A stretch of DNA of 64,000 bases from Adiantum capillus-veneris (GCA_014529385.2 CM043970.1:45662279-45726278); one strand, 5' to 3'. Shown: positions 31,807-42,129, counted from the first letter of the stretch. Translations and numbers: made by a program. Notes: generated from the letters alone by a model not told the origin.

Positions 31807-32463
31807 CTAGTTTTCCAGTGGTTGCATTGCTTGTAGCTGATTATTCCGGTATTGCTGAGCAAAGGCTATCACCTGTTGTTCTTGTGCATGCTGAATCTTG
31901 ACTGCATTCGCATTCCAATCTATCTGCACATTGTACTCTTTTTGCCAAGGTTGTCCCAACATCATTGGGTGTTGTGTGCTTTCATCCTCCACCACATAGA
32001 ATTTGTGTGGGTAAATATATTGAGGTACTTGTACATGCAATATAGTCCATCCCAATGTTTTCAACGGGTGTGATGTACTACTTTCCAGCACTTAAGGAGT
32101 AGGATGAAGTTTGCCTGCAGATTTGAGCTGTTGGTATAATCCGTAAGAGATCAAATTTGCTTGGGCTCCAGAATCAATCAATGCCGTCGATTCAACTGGA
32201 TTGCTACCTAGTCTCACTGCAATTATTGGCTCCACTGTGTCTTCCTCCAACTTCGTCAATCGAATGGCATTGATTCGCAATGGTGCTCCACTTTGTTGTT
32301 GTTGTCGCAGAAGTCTTCATTTTGCAATGCGTTCCTTTGCTTCTGCTTGAGCTTCCTCTCGTACTCTCTGTTTTTCTTTCATTCGTTGTTTTCCTTGATG
32401 AATTTGTTGGAGCATCTCCTGTGTGAGTGGTAGATGATATTTCTTCAGGCGGCATCCACTAAT
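31807..32463 (-). pseudogene. E3 C-terminal extension: second retropepsin-like domain
   Basis: Continues the integrase frame past TAG (32464-32466), with further in-frame stops TGA (32317-32319) and TAA (32092-32094) but no frameshift over 657 bases, so it was one coding region with integrase. Text in order: ISGCRLKKYHLPLT (typical integrase end), a Gln/Lys/Glu-rich helix (QRMKEKQRVREEAQAEAKER), then ALIDSGAQANLISYG with the Asp-Ser-Gly of aspartic proteases and QHPMMLGQPWQKEY with the hydrophobic-Gly signature of the retropepsin C-half. Ends at TAG 31807-31809. Function unknown; a separate protease is already present at 36.8 kb. Confidence 0.75.
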
Positions 32464-33711
32464 CTAGTTCGGCATTTCTTCACCTGCTAATGTAGCAAGC
32501 TTGACAGCTCCACTTTGTGATAGATCACTAATCACAAATGGTCCCATCCCTCGCTTTTTAATTTTCTTGGCATGTTGCTTCAAAGTATAAACAAGTACAT
32601 AATCACCTGTTTTGAACTCTTTAGTGCGCACATGCTTGTCAAAAAACTCTTTTTGTCTTCTCTTTTTAGCATAGATTGAAGCTACAGCTCTCAAGCGGAG
32701 TTCATCTAGCTTTTCAAGATCATCTATTCTTGAAGAGAGCTCTTGCCCTATCCATTCTAAGCGTTTCGCTACTCGTAGAGTTGGAATTAAAAATTCTATG
32801 GGTAGTATAGCATTTAGGCCAAACACCATGTTGTACGGTGTTGTTCCTATCGATGTTTTGTAAGCTACCCTGTATGCCCATAGTGTTGAGTGTAGCTGCT
32901 GATCCCAATATGTTCTTGACTCTGACACTATTTTAGTAAGAACCGTGCATAGTGTTTTATTTGTGGCCTCGGCTTGTCCATTGGCCTGTGGATGGTATGT
33001 AACAGATTTCCTATGTATGACCATGAATTCCTCTAGCAGATATTCAATGACTTCATTAAGAAAATGTGTCCCACGGTCAGTGACAATTTCTATTGGTAAC
33101 CCGTATCGTACAAAAACATTCTCATACAAAAATTGTGTAGTAGTTCGTGCATCTGCTTTTTGCGTTGCCTTGGCTTCCGCCCATTTTGTGAGATAGTCCG
33201 TTGCCACAATGATATATTGGGTATGGGTGCGATATGCAGGGGGTGAGATAGGTCCCACAAAATCAATGCCCCATTTTGCAAATGCTCTTGCTCCCATCAT
33301 TGGCCGTAGTGGCATATCATCCCTCTTTATCGGTACCTTGTTGCGCTGACATGTGTCACAATGCTTTACAAACTCTTCAACATCCATATGCAATGTAGGC
33401 CACCATATTCCTGCAGTTAAGAAAATTTTTGCCGTCTTATCACCCGAAAAATGGCCTCCACTTATTCCGCCATGTGCATGTTCTAGAATCAGCAGATATT
33501 CACTTTCACTTGCACAGATTCTAAGTTGATTGTCTTTTCCTCGCTTATAGAGTTGGTTCCCTATTAACTGAAAGTCACGAGCTTCCAGCTCTATAACTTT
33601 TTTCCGTGATCTTGTTATGTTCTCAGGAAACGTCATGGTGGTTAAGAAATCAATGATATATTGACTCCATGCAGGTGCAATGTTTATCTGAAACAATGTC
33701 GCATGATCCAC
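32464..33711 (-). CDS. E3 integrase
   Basis: 415 open codons. H2C2 zinc domain (HAHGGISGGH ... CDTCQ, about 78-125), core with Asp in WGIDFVGP, Asp in IVTDRGTHF and Glu in HPQANGQAEATNK, then a C-terminal part with KTGDYVLVY and GMGPFVISDL (GPF/Y-type). All catalytic residues are present. The open stretch starts at an arbitrary Met after a stop; it follows the extra zinc module without a gap. Confidence 0.92.
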   Translation of the reverse strand: MDHATLFQINIAPAWSQYIIDFLTTMTFPENITRSRKKVIELEARDFQLIGNQLYKRGKDNQLRICASESEYLLILEHAHGGISGGHFSGDKTAKIFLTAGIWWPTLHMDVEEFVKHCDTCQRNKVPIKRDDMPLRPMMGARAFAKWGIDFVGPISPPAYRTHTQYIIVATDYLTKWAEAKATQKADARTTTQFLYENVFVRYGLPIEIVTDRGTHFLNEVIEYLLEEFMVIHRKSVTYHPQANGQAEATNKTLCTVLTKIVSESRTYWDQQLHSTLWAYRVAYKTSIGTTPYNMVFGLNAILPIEFLIPTLRVAKRLEWIGQELSSRIDDLEKLDELRLRAVASIYAKKRRQKEFFDKHVRTKEFKTGDYVLVYTLKQHAKKIKKRGMGPFVISDLSQSGAVKLATLAGEEMPN

Positions 33712-34041
33712 TGGTCATTTGACACTACATATAGTACAATTGGTAACATAAGAATGTGTGTCTGCATACATAGTTGGCCAATAAACCCCTAACTATTTCG
33801 GTCTCTGGTGTGTTTTCACTGTTGAACAATGAAATGCACAATCCTGGACATGTGCTTCTTCAAGGTAGCACTCGAATTCTTCCGGCTTTATACATAATCG
33901 TAGGATTGCTATGAGTAGATGATACAGCCGTCCTGCTATCAATTGGAAGTTTTTTGTTTGTCGAATCATTTGTTGTTTGGATCTGTATTCCGTATTATCA
34001 AACCTACTTCCAAAGGAAAGAATGCTAACAATTTCCTGAGA
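33712..34041 (-). pseudogene. E3 extra H2C2 zinc module between RNase H and integrase
   Basis: Minus-strand text RQTKNFQLIAGRLYHL, ILRLCIKPEEFECYLEEAH, then His...His followed by LGVYWPTMYADTHSYVTNCTIC parallels the integrase N-terminal zinc domain (FQLIGNQLYKRG, EYLLILEHAHGG, GIWWPTLHMDVEEFVKHCDTC) that follows at 33350-33620. The spacing and Trp-Pro-Thr are retained. It has stops at about 33712-33714 and 33795. It looks like a duplicated zinc-binding domain, giving two in tandem. Confidence 0.7.
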
Positions 34042-36006
34042 TCATTTGGGTATCATTTCAATATTGAAAAGATAAGCATCTGGTATGTCATCATCTACTC
34101 CTTCAGGAGCTTCCCCGTTGTGTATCCTTGAAAGATGATCCGCTCGTAGATGGGTTTTACCCATTTTGACCACCACTTTGAAATCAAACTCTAACAATAT
34201 AATAAACCAGCGTACAATTCTCCCTGTATTGCATGGTTTATTTACCAGATACAAAAGAGCTTGATGATCTGTAAAGAACACAAATTTGTTTGCGAGCAAA
34301 TAATGCCGAAATTTCTTTACAGCATAAATCATTCCTAACCCTTCTCGTTCGGTGGTTGTGTAGTTCTTTTCCGCACTGTTTAACTGTTGGCTTGCATAAC
34401 AATTTGGGAAATCCATTGTTCCATCTCCAGGTTGAGTCAGAATATGTCCGATTGCATATGTAGAAGCATCAATGTGAACATGGAATATCTTTTCCCAATC
34501 TGGTGCTTTAAGTACACATGCTGATATAAGGTTTTCCTTCAGCTTTTGGAATGAAGTTTCACACTCCTCGGTCCAATCGAAATTGACTAGCAATCGATAC
34601 AGAGGTTGTGCGATAACCGCATACATGTATATGAATCTTCGATAATATCCGCAGTGTCCCACGAAGGATTGCACTTGTTTCGCATTAGTAGGCCTGGGTA
34701 AGTCTACTATGACTTTGAATTTGTCTAGGTCAGTGGTTATGCCATTTCTTGAGACAATGTGTCCTAAGATGCGGCCTTGCTTAACCATAAAGATATATTT
34801 TTTCGGGTTAAGAAAGATTCGATATGTCTTGCACTTTTCAAATACCTTTTGCAAATGGTCAATATGTTCCTCTCGTAGAAGAGAGTGTACACAAAGATCA
34901 TCCATGTATATTTCTAAAAATATTCTTAGGTATTCTTTGAACGCGTGCATCATTAACCTTTGGAAGGTAGCCGGGGCATTAGTTAAGCCAAACGGCATAA
35001 CTCGATACGCATAAATTCCCCATTCTGTGGCAAAAGTTGTTTTGTGTTGATCCTCCCTTGCAATTGCCAGTTGGTTGTATCCTGAAAACCCGTCCAGAAA
35101 GAAATAAGCCCGTTTTCCAGCCACCCGCTCAAGTACATGTTCTGTGATTGGCAAGGGATAATTATCCCTTATGGTGGCTGCATTTACCTTTTTGAGGTTT
35201 ACACACACTCTCAGTTTTCCGTTCTTTTTGGGAACTACCACAATGCATGACACCCAATCTGTATGTTCAATTTCATAGATGAATTCAGCTTCCATCAGCT
35301 TATCAATCTCCTCTTTGATTCGTTTAGCAAATGTGTCATTATATGTATAAGGACGTTGTTTGCTAGGTTTTGCATCTGATTTCAAAGGAATTGTATGTTG
35401 GCATATCGATGGATCAACTCCTTTGAGGTCTTTATAGGACCATGCAAACACATCTTTATACTTCTTTAGAAGTTGTGTTAGCCGTTCTTCTTCTTCAAGC
35501 TCTAAATCATTTGCTATATAGACCGGATGAGGCTTTTCACCTGGTTCCGCGAGGTCTATCCTTTTTGCATTTTCTGGCCCATCGTAAGATTCTTGGTTGG
35601 TTCTTTCCCTGACTGGTGGCATCATGATGATTTTTCTGTCCTGGATGGTAAATTTCCGATAGTGTGATGGTACATTCATGTTTCCCTTTTCTGACTCCCC
35701 TTTACCACCACTATCTTCTTCGGTAGTCCATATCTCACGTAAAGACCGTTTCAGTTCTTGGTATTTCTGTTTACGCTCCAGTTTGGTCCACTCTTGGTCT
35801 CTTGTTGTTTCTTTTTTTGATTTTTGAGATTTTTGTGATTTTGTTTCTTTTTTAGCTTTTTGTTCCTGTTTGATTTCCTCTAGCGTTCTTTCTCTGCGAT
35901 CTTTTGAGAATCTTCCTGATATGTGATCTTTTACACAATCCTCTGCTTTTACAAGCATCAAATAGTGAGTTTTACCTTTTATTCTGGGCATGAGGTTCTC
36001 TCTCAC
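34042..36006 (-). CDS. E3 reverse transcriptase and RNase H
   Basis: 654 open codons. A charged Lys/Glu/Arg-rich N-terminal region (residues 1-130), then RT fingers (DWVSCIVVVPKKNGKLRVCV), palm (VMPFGLTNAPATFQRLM and active-site YMDDLCVHS), thumb (VGHCGYYRRFIYMYA), then RNase H with HVHIDASTYAIG (Asp), TTTEREGLGMIYAVKKFRHY (Glu) and FFTDHQALLYL (Asp). Ends HLSRIHNGE. All RT and RNase H catalytic residues are intact, unlike in M1/M2. The frame extends upstream to about 36135 (NDDTDNECSDAS); the protease ORF ends in another frame at 36140. Confidence 0.95.
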   Translation of the reverse strand: MRENLMPRIKGKTHYLMLVKAEDCVKDHISGRFSKDRRERTLEEIKQEQKAKKETKSQKSQKSKKETTRDQEWTKLERKQKYQELKRSLREIWTTEEDSGGKGESEKGNMNVPSHYRKFTIQDRKIIMMPPVRERTNQESYDGPENAKRIDLAEPGEKPHPVYIANDLELEEEERLTQLLKKYKDVFAWSYKDLKGVDPSICQHTIPLKSDAKPSKQRPYTYNDTFAKRIKEEIDKLMEAEFIYEIEHTDWVSCIVVVPKKNGKLRVCVNLKKVNAATIRDNYPLPITEHVLERVAGKRAYFFLDGFSGYNQLAIAREDQHKTTFATEWGIYAYRVMPFGLTNAPATFQRLMMHAFKEYLRIFLEIYMDDLCVHSLLREEHIDHLQKVFEKCKTYRIFLNPKKYIFMVKQGRILGHIVSRNGITTDLDKFKVIVDLPRPTNAKQVQSFVGHCGYYRRFIYMYAVIAQPLYRLLVNFDWTEECETSFQKLKENLISACVLKAPDWEKIFHVHIDASTYAIGHILTQPGDGTMDFPNCYASQQLNSAEKNYTTTEREGLGMIYAVKKFRHYLLANKFVFFTDHQALLYLVNKPCNTGRIVRWFIILLEFDFKVVVKMGKTHLRADHLSRIHNGEAPEGVDDDIPDAYLFNIEMIPK

Positions 36007-36139
36007 TTTGTTTCCTGCTCGTTTCCTCCTATAGCGTTCCTGGCGTCTAGGATGCTGATTAGCAAAATCATAAAACTTGATATTCTCGGTTTTCCTTCCA
36101 CGCTCACTTGAGGCATCTGAACACTCATTATCTGTATCA

Positions 36140-37522
36140 TCATTCAGAGGAGTTGTAAAACTCTTCTTGTTCTGGTGGTTCTATCATTTCATCTTCTCCG
36201 AGTATAATGCTTACCATGTAGTAGGGTAGCACATCATAGCCATCCTTATCGCAAAATTTTGTCGTTGGACTATCAGTAATGGTATAGACATCCAATGTTG
36301 CTAGTATGTGTTCCCATTCTAAAGGTTCCAAGGCATCTTCAGGGAAAGGTTCCGGAATATACTCCTTGTGCTCAATCCCTCTTTCTAAGATGCATTCCTC
36401 TCTTCTTAAGCTTCCACAATGTGAAGCTGCGAACATCCATAGCTCTTTTTGTTGCCCTAACCATGCTGGGAGTTCCGGTCCTGCTGCTGTAGCTGAATCA
36501 AACTCTTCCACAGGTGTTTGGTTCACATCTTTGTAACTATGGTCTTTCAGGTGTATTTTAGTTATTGTCTCGCCATGTCTGAGGTATATGTGGTCATAAC
36601 CCCAATCTTGGACCATCTTCAATTGTCGCATGAATGGTCTTCCCACGATGATCTCATAATTGTTCTTTTTGTCGAAATCGACTATTGCAAATGTATGCTC
36701 ATAGTCGATTCCACACGAAGTGACAATCACTTTCTCTAAGAGTCCTAGAGGCTTCTCCATGAATCCATCTGCCAATTGCAATTTCATTCTGGTAGCTCTC
36801 AAAGCTGTTTTTCCCCATTTTTTCCAGATTTCCTTGGTGGCGATAGCAACTCCCGCTCCACTGTCAAGAATAGCTTTGGAAACTACTCCTTGGAATTCTA
36901 CTGGTAGCGTGGTGTTTCCATCTTCTCCGTCGCAATACTCTCCAACCTTGTTTAGTAGTACTGGCCTAGTGTTTAGTTGAGGCCTGTCCAACTCTCTGAT
37001 CCCTTCCTGTAGCCTCAAGGTGGGGTCTCTCACTCCAAATTTTTCTAGGAATTTACCTACTGTGGTCCACATGTTTGGTCGTAGGAGTTCGGCTAATGTG
37101 ATTGTGCATGCCACCGGGGTGGACAATAACTCAATCAATCCTTGCGAATCCATCACTTTGTTAGAAGAAAGTCTTTGAGATGGGATTGCTCTCACTTCCG
37201 ACTTGGCTTCATAATCTCCTAGATAAGAGGGTAAAGTTCTCACCGAGTCTGGTTGGCTGTGCCCCGAACTAATTGATCCTTGGTCTCCCCCTTGTGAATG
37301 TATCTCAAAGTTCATTTGTGACCTTGCCTCAAATTCTTCAATAGGAGGTAAGGTTACATTCTTTTCTTTTCTCGTGCTATTCATGTGGTTACTCATGCTA
37401 TTAGCCTCATTGGCCTCACAGATTTGCTTCCACAGATCGTCTAGACCATTACAGTCCTTACCCATTTCTGTCAATGTTTTAGGCTGGAACCCGTCACTTG
37501 CCTCATCTATTGTATTTGGCAC
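36140..37522 (-). CDS. E3 protease region
   Basis: 460 open codons. The retropepsin part starts near residue 210: KAILDSGAGVAIATKEIW (Asp-Ser-Gly-Ala) and YEIIVGRPFMRQL. It is followed by a Pro/Glu-rich stretch with three tryptophan-containing acidic repeats. The RT frame starts about 10 bases before its stop, so a single frame change joins them; programmed frameshift or mutation cannot be told apart from one copy. Confidence 0.85.
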   Translation of the reverse strand: MPNTIDEASDGFQPKTLTEMGKDCNGLDDLWKQICEANEANSMSNHMNSTRKEKNVTLPPIEEFEARSQMNFEIHSQGGDQGSISSGHSQPDSVRTLPSYLGDYEAKSEVRAIPSQRLSSNKVMDSQGLIELLSTPVACTITLAELLRPNMWTTVGKFLEKFGVRDPTLRLQEGIRELDRPQLNTRPVLLNKVGEYCDGEDGNTTLPVEFQGVVSKAILDSGAGVAIATKEIWKKWGKTALRATRMKLQLADGFMEKPLGLLEKVIVTSCGIDYEHTFAIVDFDKKNNYEIIVGRPFMRQLKMVQDWGYDHIYLRHGETITKIHLKDHSYKDVNQTPVEEFDSATAAGPELPAWLGQQKELWMFAASHCGSLRREECILERGIEHKEYIPEPFPEDALEPLEWEHILATLDVYTITDSPTTKFCDKDGYDVLPYYMVSIILGEDEMIEPPEQEEFYNSSE

Positions 37523-37752
37523 TATGATAGGCTCTTTTCTGGACTCATAGGCATTAGTGGGTCTTTCCTTTGTTTCTACTTGTTCCTCTAAAGTCGGTTG
37601 GATAGGGGTTGGAGTTGGTGCCTCATGCCAATTTGCAGGTTTACCTCCAACGGGTCTTCCATCAATGATTGAGCTATTTCAATCATCCTTTTACACATTT
37701 CCAACCTCTGTTTTTCTATTTCTAGATATGGATAAGTCATTCACCTTTGGTC

Positions 37753-39252
37753 CTAGGTTTGGTTCTTTTTGAGTCTGGCTTCATAAGCCTTTAGAAGTGC
37801 ATCCAACTGCTCATTTACCTTGTCTGCCAGTACATATCCTCCTGATCCTGCACTTTTGGGCTCTGCTATTTCCTTGGGTGCTATGTTTGCCGTGGTGTGT
37901 GAGCTTAAGCTAGCTAGATCCTCTAACCGCTCTAATCTATCCTTTGTATGTTTCAACTCCTCAGATAGAGCTGTTTGCTCTCGTTATTTCCTGGCTTTCA
38001 TACGCGCTTTTCTAGCTTTCCAAGTGCTTCTCTGATTTTTCGTTTCTGAACTCTGGGCATCGGTTTTTGGCTCTTCAACTATGGGTTCGTTCGTCATTCT
38101 TTGAGCTTGGGCTCGTGTTACCGCCTGAATAGGTATGATTGTTTCATTTTTTGACCCTCCACTGGAAGGTACGGTTTTTAGCATGTTCAAGGTGGTTTTT
38201 TCTCCTTTGCTCGGGTTTTTAGGGCAATCGAGAATCAAATGAGTAACTCCACACTTGGTGCAATATGCGTTGACTCTAATGATCTCATCATGAGGACAAT
38301 CTCTTAGCCAATGGTCTCCACCACACTTGTAGCAGGGTCCCTTGCGTTGTTGAGGTGCTCCTTGAGCTCCCCTTTGTGGGTATGCATAATGCCTACAATG
38401 ATGGCTGGTTTGCCGGTTGGTTTTGGTTGTTGAATGCCTGCAGTCGGGTGGAATGTGAGGTGGCGTCATAATCTTCTGAAAAGGGATTTGACGACTTGCT
38501 TGGGGTGTAGGTTGCTCTTGGCACTTCCTTAGAGCCATATGCTGATGCTCTTGGATCTGTTGCCCTTTCAACCTCCTCTGGGAGAATATGTTGGTATTCT
38601 CGCCCCTATCTATCTAACAAAAACTATACCCTTCCCCATAGCAGTTTCATAAGAGAATAAGTAAAGAACCTTGTCTTTGCTTAATTCGTTTACGTATGGT
38701 TCTTTGCTGCAAAAGTAAGCGACTATACCATCACTCTCATGCTTGTAGATTCCCACGTTCTCATTATAAGTTGGAACCCTGGTTGTTTTCTTATCATACA
38801 TAAAAATAGCTCCGGGTCGATCAATGTTTGGTGGCGGTTCTTGAGCTTTTGAAACCATTTTCCCCTTCGCCACATTATCTCCATATCTGTTGTAATCTTC
38901 AGGGTTACTGACTATTAGATAATGGTTCCCCTTTTCGTCTCAGAATCTATCTCCATCATCATAGACTCGAATTATCTCCAATCTCTGTGCTGGCCTCTCT
39001 TCGATACAAATGCACTTGCGTCCTCGATAGTCAGAATAGACTAGGGCTCCTCTCGAGTTTGTTCCCTCTAAGAAGATCACAGTGAGCTTGGAATCATTCA
39101 AAGGATTTAGGGAGGTGCTTCCTCCTGGCATTGGTCCGTCATAGGTGAAACCTCCTGGCTGTTGACTACTCATCATGAAGAAAGATTTGTCTGACGAAGT
39201 GTCAGTATCACTACCTTCCTCAATAATCGGTGCTAGCGGATCTAGTCTTGCC
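37753..39252 (-). pseudogene. E3 Gag with two zinc knuckles
   Basis: Pieces 38940-39250 (MMSSQQPGGFTYDGPMPGG), 38610-38873 (same frame after a TGA at 38940-38942) and 37984-38571 (frame changed near 38600). Two knuckles: CYKCGGDHWLRDC at 38296-38334 and CTKCGVTHLILDC at 38224-38262, both C-x2-C-x3-H-x4-C, one residue shorter than usual. A coiled-coil-like Leu/Glu stretch follows at 37753-37956. The Gag capsid part is short and not clearly recognisable. Confidence 0.75.
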
Positions 39253-39755
39253 TAAGTTACACTCTCCTCGGTGGACACTAAGCTACCTTGGTCACCTGCC
39301 ACCTTCTAGTCTCTAACAATGTATTTTCTTGATCTTAAATTCATCAAACTTATCAATGCAATTTATCAAAAATCCAACCGCTCACCTGGCAACAGATTAG
39401 TCTCCGCACAACTTCTTGCTTTGCTGCTGAATACAAGCGTTTAATTTCGGCAATCGAATCAAAGCATTTATATGCTAGAGGTTATCTTAGTAATGATTGG
39501 TATAACTGGAGAGTTAATCTCAACCACTACTGTATTTTATACAATGCTGATGTTCTGGATTAGGTCTGCTATTCTGGAACTGTACTTCCCTCAGATGTTG
39601 GTCAATTCACGTGAAAAAGTCTGAATTCAGTCTTTGCTCGGTCAAATGGATAAACAAGGTCCAAATTCACTTCTGAAAGAAGTTCTGGAATCCTTAAGCC
39701 AAATGGAATCTCACTGTCTAAGCCCAATCAATTTTTCTCTTCAGTAGGCCCCAGT

Positions 39756-39779
39756 AGACATCCTACACGTAGGATGTCT
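39756..39779. repeat. E3 palindrome A
   Basis: Two 12-base halves, AGACATCCTACA and CGTAGGATGTCT; one base pair departs from perfect symmetry in the centre. Confidence 0.9.
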
Positions 39780-40033
39780 CCTGCTTTGTTTTGCCTGGAT
39801 TTTTTCACTATGGATTCCCCTTGATGTGCCGAGTCTACAACTGTTTTTACTTTTTGATTTGGACATCTATAAGATGGTCAATGGATCAGAAATCTGTTCC
39901 AACAGCCTATTGTGCTGATCTTGATCAGTCTAACCAACTCCAATTTGGACCAAAATTGACCAAGTGGCTTGCCTTAGGCTGTACAACACCTTGCTATGTC
40001 CCCAGTCAGTATCTGGCTTCAATTTCTTGCTTT

Positions 40034-40057
40034 AGACATCCTACGCGTAGGATGTCT
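40034..40057. repeat. E3 palindrome B (perfect)
   Basis: AGACATCCTACG followed by its exact reverse complement CGTAGGATGTCT. Confidence 0.95.
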
Positions 40058-40158
40058 TTTTCATTAGAATGGCTTCAAATTCAAAACACAGGCTCCCCTT
40101 GAGTTACTGATCACTTTGGTATGCTCAAAATTTGGTTTGGAGTTCAAAATCACACAAA

Positions 40159-40182
40159 AGACATCCCACGCGTAGGATGTCT
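40159..40182. repeat. E3 palindrome C
   Basis: AGACATCCCACG followed by CGTAGGATGTCT; one mismatch. Confidence 0.9.
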
Positions 40183-40601
40183 ATTTGGCCTGTTTGACCC
40201 CAGACTTGACCCACAGCTTTCCCTTGGTGTCAGCAACCCAGTGGTATGCTTAGATTTTGGTTTGGATTTCAAAAGTCCCCAATTTTAGTTGTTCTTGCCT
40301 TTTTCAGTTAAAAGTGCTAAAGTTTGCTTTGAACCCAATTTTCTCACCCAAATGAGATGAAACCCCTCTCAGTCACTCAATATATCATGCAAGACATGCT
40401 CATGCAGCCATCTTATGGTTTTGGTCTTAAAATAATGCTTTGGCACAATTTGGATAGGATGTATGGCAATTTCAGTCTACCTGGCCTTATCCTGTCAAGA
40501 TATGGTCAAGTTTCCACTTTCCAGTTGGAAATAGGGTAAACCCCACCTTCTAAACACACTGGTCAATTCAAAATCCCAAAATTCCCACCAGATTAACTTG
40601 T

Positions 40602-40625
40602 AGACATCCTACGCGTAGGATGTCT
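40602..40625. repeat. E3 palindrome D (perfect)
   Basis: Same 24 bases as copy B, 568 bp away. Confidence 0.95.
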
Positions 40626-41155
40626 CCTGGCTTGAAATTAATTTTTTTTCTGACAGAAATGCTCCTGATGCTCTGTAGCTCTATCAGAAACACTCACAGT
40701 AACTTTTGGACTTCACTTAGACTTTCAAACACACTTTTGCATCTTTTTACGTCTTTTACAAACTTGTAATGAATTTACCAAGCAAGTATACATGCATGAA
40801 GTGCTCTAGATCCTGAATCATGATGTCCTACTTACTCTACTCCTACTCATCATGTGAAATGGTGATAATGGTGTTTTGGTTGCTTTCTGGCCTCTCCGGA
40901 CTCTCAAGCTCTCCTCTCACCGCTTCTACCACTCCAACTCCTACTCAAGAACTATCCTAATGCCTAAAATGATCTTAGTCTACCTAAATCTACCTAAGTC
41001 GAAGGATCTAGGCTAGACACACGCTCCCTTGACTCCCTCTAAGACCTAGAGAGTCCTCCACCCTCTGATCCTATCTAAATGTAAAACGAGACTCTTGGCA
41101 AGCCAAAAATCCCTATTCTCAAGGACTAGTCTCGGTCACCTACCTAAGGTTTTCG

Positions 41156-41175
41156 TCCCCGGCAAATGGCGCCAA
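41156..41175 (-). promoter_or_regulatory. E3 primer-binding site
   Basis: TTGGCGCCATTTGCCGGGGA directly after the LTR end CTGTCCAACA. TGGCGCC-plus-GCCGGGGA sites are typical of plant Athila/Tat-branch gypsy elements and are usually attributed to tRNA-Asp. Confidence 0.8.
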
Positions 41176-42112
41176 TGTTGGACAGATACGCCGCGACGGA
41201 TGTCAGCACAACGAGAACTCACCTAACATATAATGTCAGCTAAGGACAAAGCTCGACCCGCAGGCGCGTGGAAGCAAGAATAAGGTGTCAACCTACACTC
41301 GACCGACTCCTAACTAATTTCTACAGAGGTCTCTACCAATTGTCTAAGTCACAGTCTTCAAGAGTGCATAAGAGGAAACTTCTTACAACGCTATCTAAAG
41401 CCGAACACCCATCAAATGATCTCGAAACACCATAGAACTTGAAGGAGACCCTAATAATACCAATAGGTTGCTCTCCATAAGGTCTATGAACCAAAACCCC
41501 AACCCAAAACACCCGTTGCAGAATCATGTAGGATGTCTGGCCGAAATTTGCAGGTCTTCGTTTCCAAAATCTAAAGTGCCTAATGTGTAGTTCTACTTAA
41601 TGTGAACGCGTGGATATGCGGAAATGCAAAATCGGACAACATATGCTCACCAAATCACCAGATGAAGCTCGTAGAAAGAGCTCGCAAAACTGGACCGTGC
41701 GCGCGCAATGTAGGTATCGGCGCGTAGCTCTCGTCGGGGGAAACACGCTGCACTTCTCCGCACTTGATTCCGACCACCGGTGCACACATAGCATCAAGAT
41801 GAAGCTCACACTCTCTCTCTCTCTCGTACACAGTACGCTCACTCACAGACTTCAAAAACTTGTTTTTAAAATGACAAAAGGTCTTTCATTAAGGTCAAAA
41901 AGTGGTATATATACCTTACAATTCTCAAACCCTAACGTTCCAAATCAACCATCTACTCAATCTAACTATCAAAACTGGGATACAATCTGGAAGCTTCTGT
42001 AAGCCCCAATATTTACAAGGTGCAAATCGGGTTTCCTCAATAAATGAATAATTACAAAAAATGATAATCTTCCGAGTAGTTAGTTTCCATGGGGTGTGTC
42101 CGGCTTCTAACA
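41176..42112 (-). repeat. E3 5' LTR
   Basis: 937 bp; element-sense start TGTTAGAAGCC and end CTGTCCAACA. On the minus strand TATATATA at 41906-41913 within GGTATATATACC is a good TATA box. A (CT)n stretch lies at 41811-41825. The outer boundary is fixed because P2 sequence, colinear with 61520-61540, starts at 42113. Confidence 0.8.
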
Positions 42113-42129
42113 ATTAGAGTTATCTAATT

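Larger units (their letters stand above)
39253..41155 (-). other. E3 leader with four near-perfect 24 bp palindromes
   Basis: 1.9 kb without coding sequence between the primer site and gag. It holds palindromes at 39756-39779, 40034-40057, 40159-40182 and 40602-40625. Confidence 0.8.
31807..42112 (-). mobile_element. E3: Ty3/gypsy retrotransposon with extended Pol, 3' LTR missing
   Basis: Minus strand: 5' LTR 41176-42112, primer site 41156-41175, 1.9 kb leader with four palindromes, gag with two zinc knuckles, protease, RT-RNase H, an extra integrase-type zinc module, integrase, and in frame after integrase a second retropepsin-like domain. No chromodomain and no archaeal-type RNase H seen. 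No copy of the LTR lies below 31807, so the 3' end is lost. It is inserted in the chromodomain element P2, whose sequence begins directly at 42113. Confidence 0.88.

Noticed and set aside
39756-40625. Regularly repeated 24-mers as a CRISPR array
   Set aside because: Only four copies, spacers of 101-420 bp, perfect palindromes, inside a plant retrotransposon leader.
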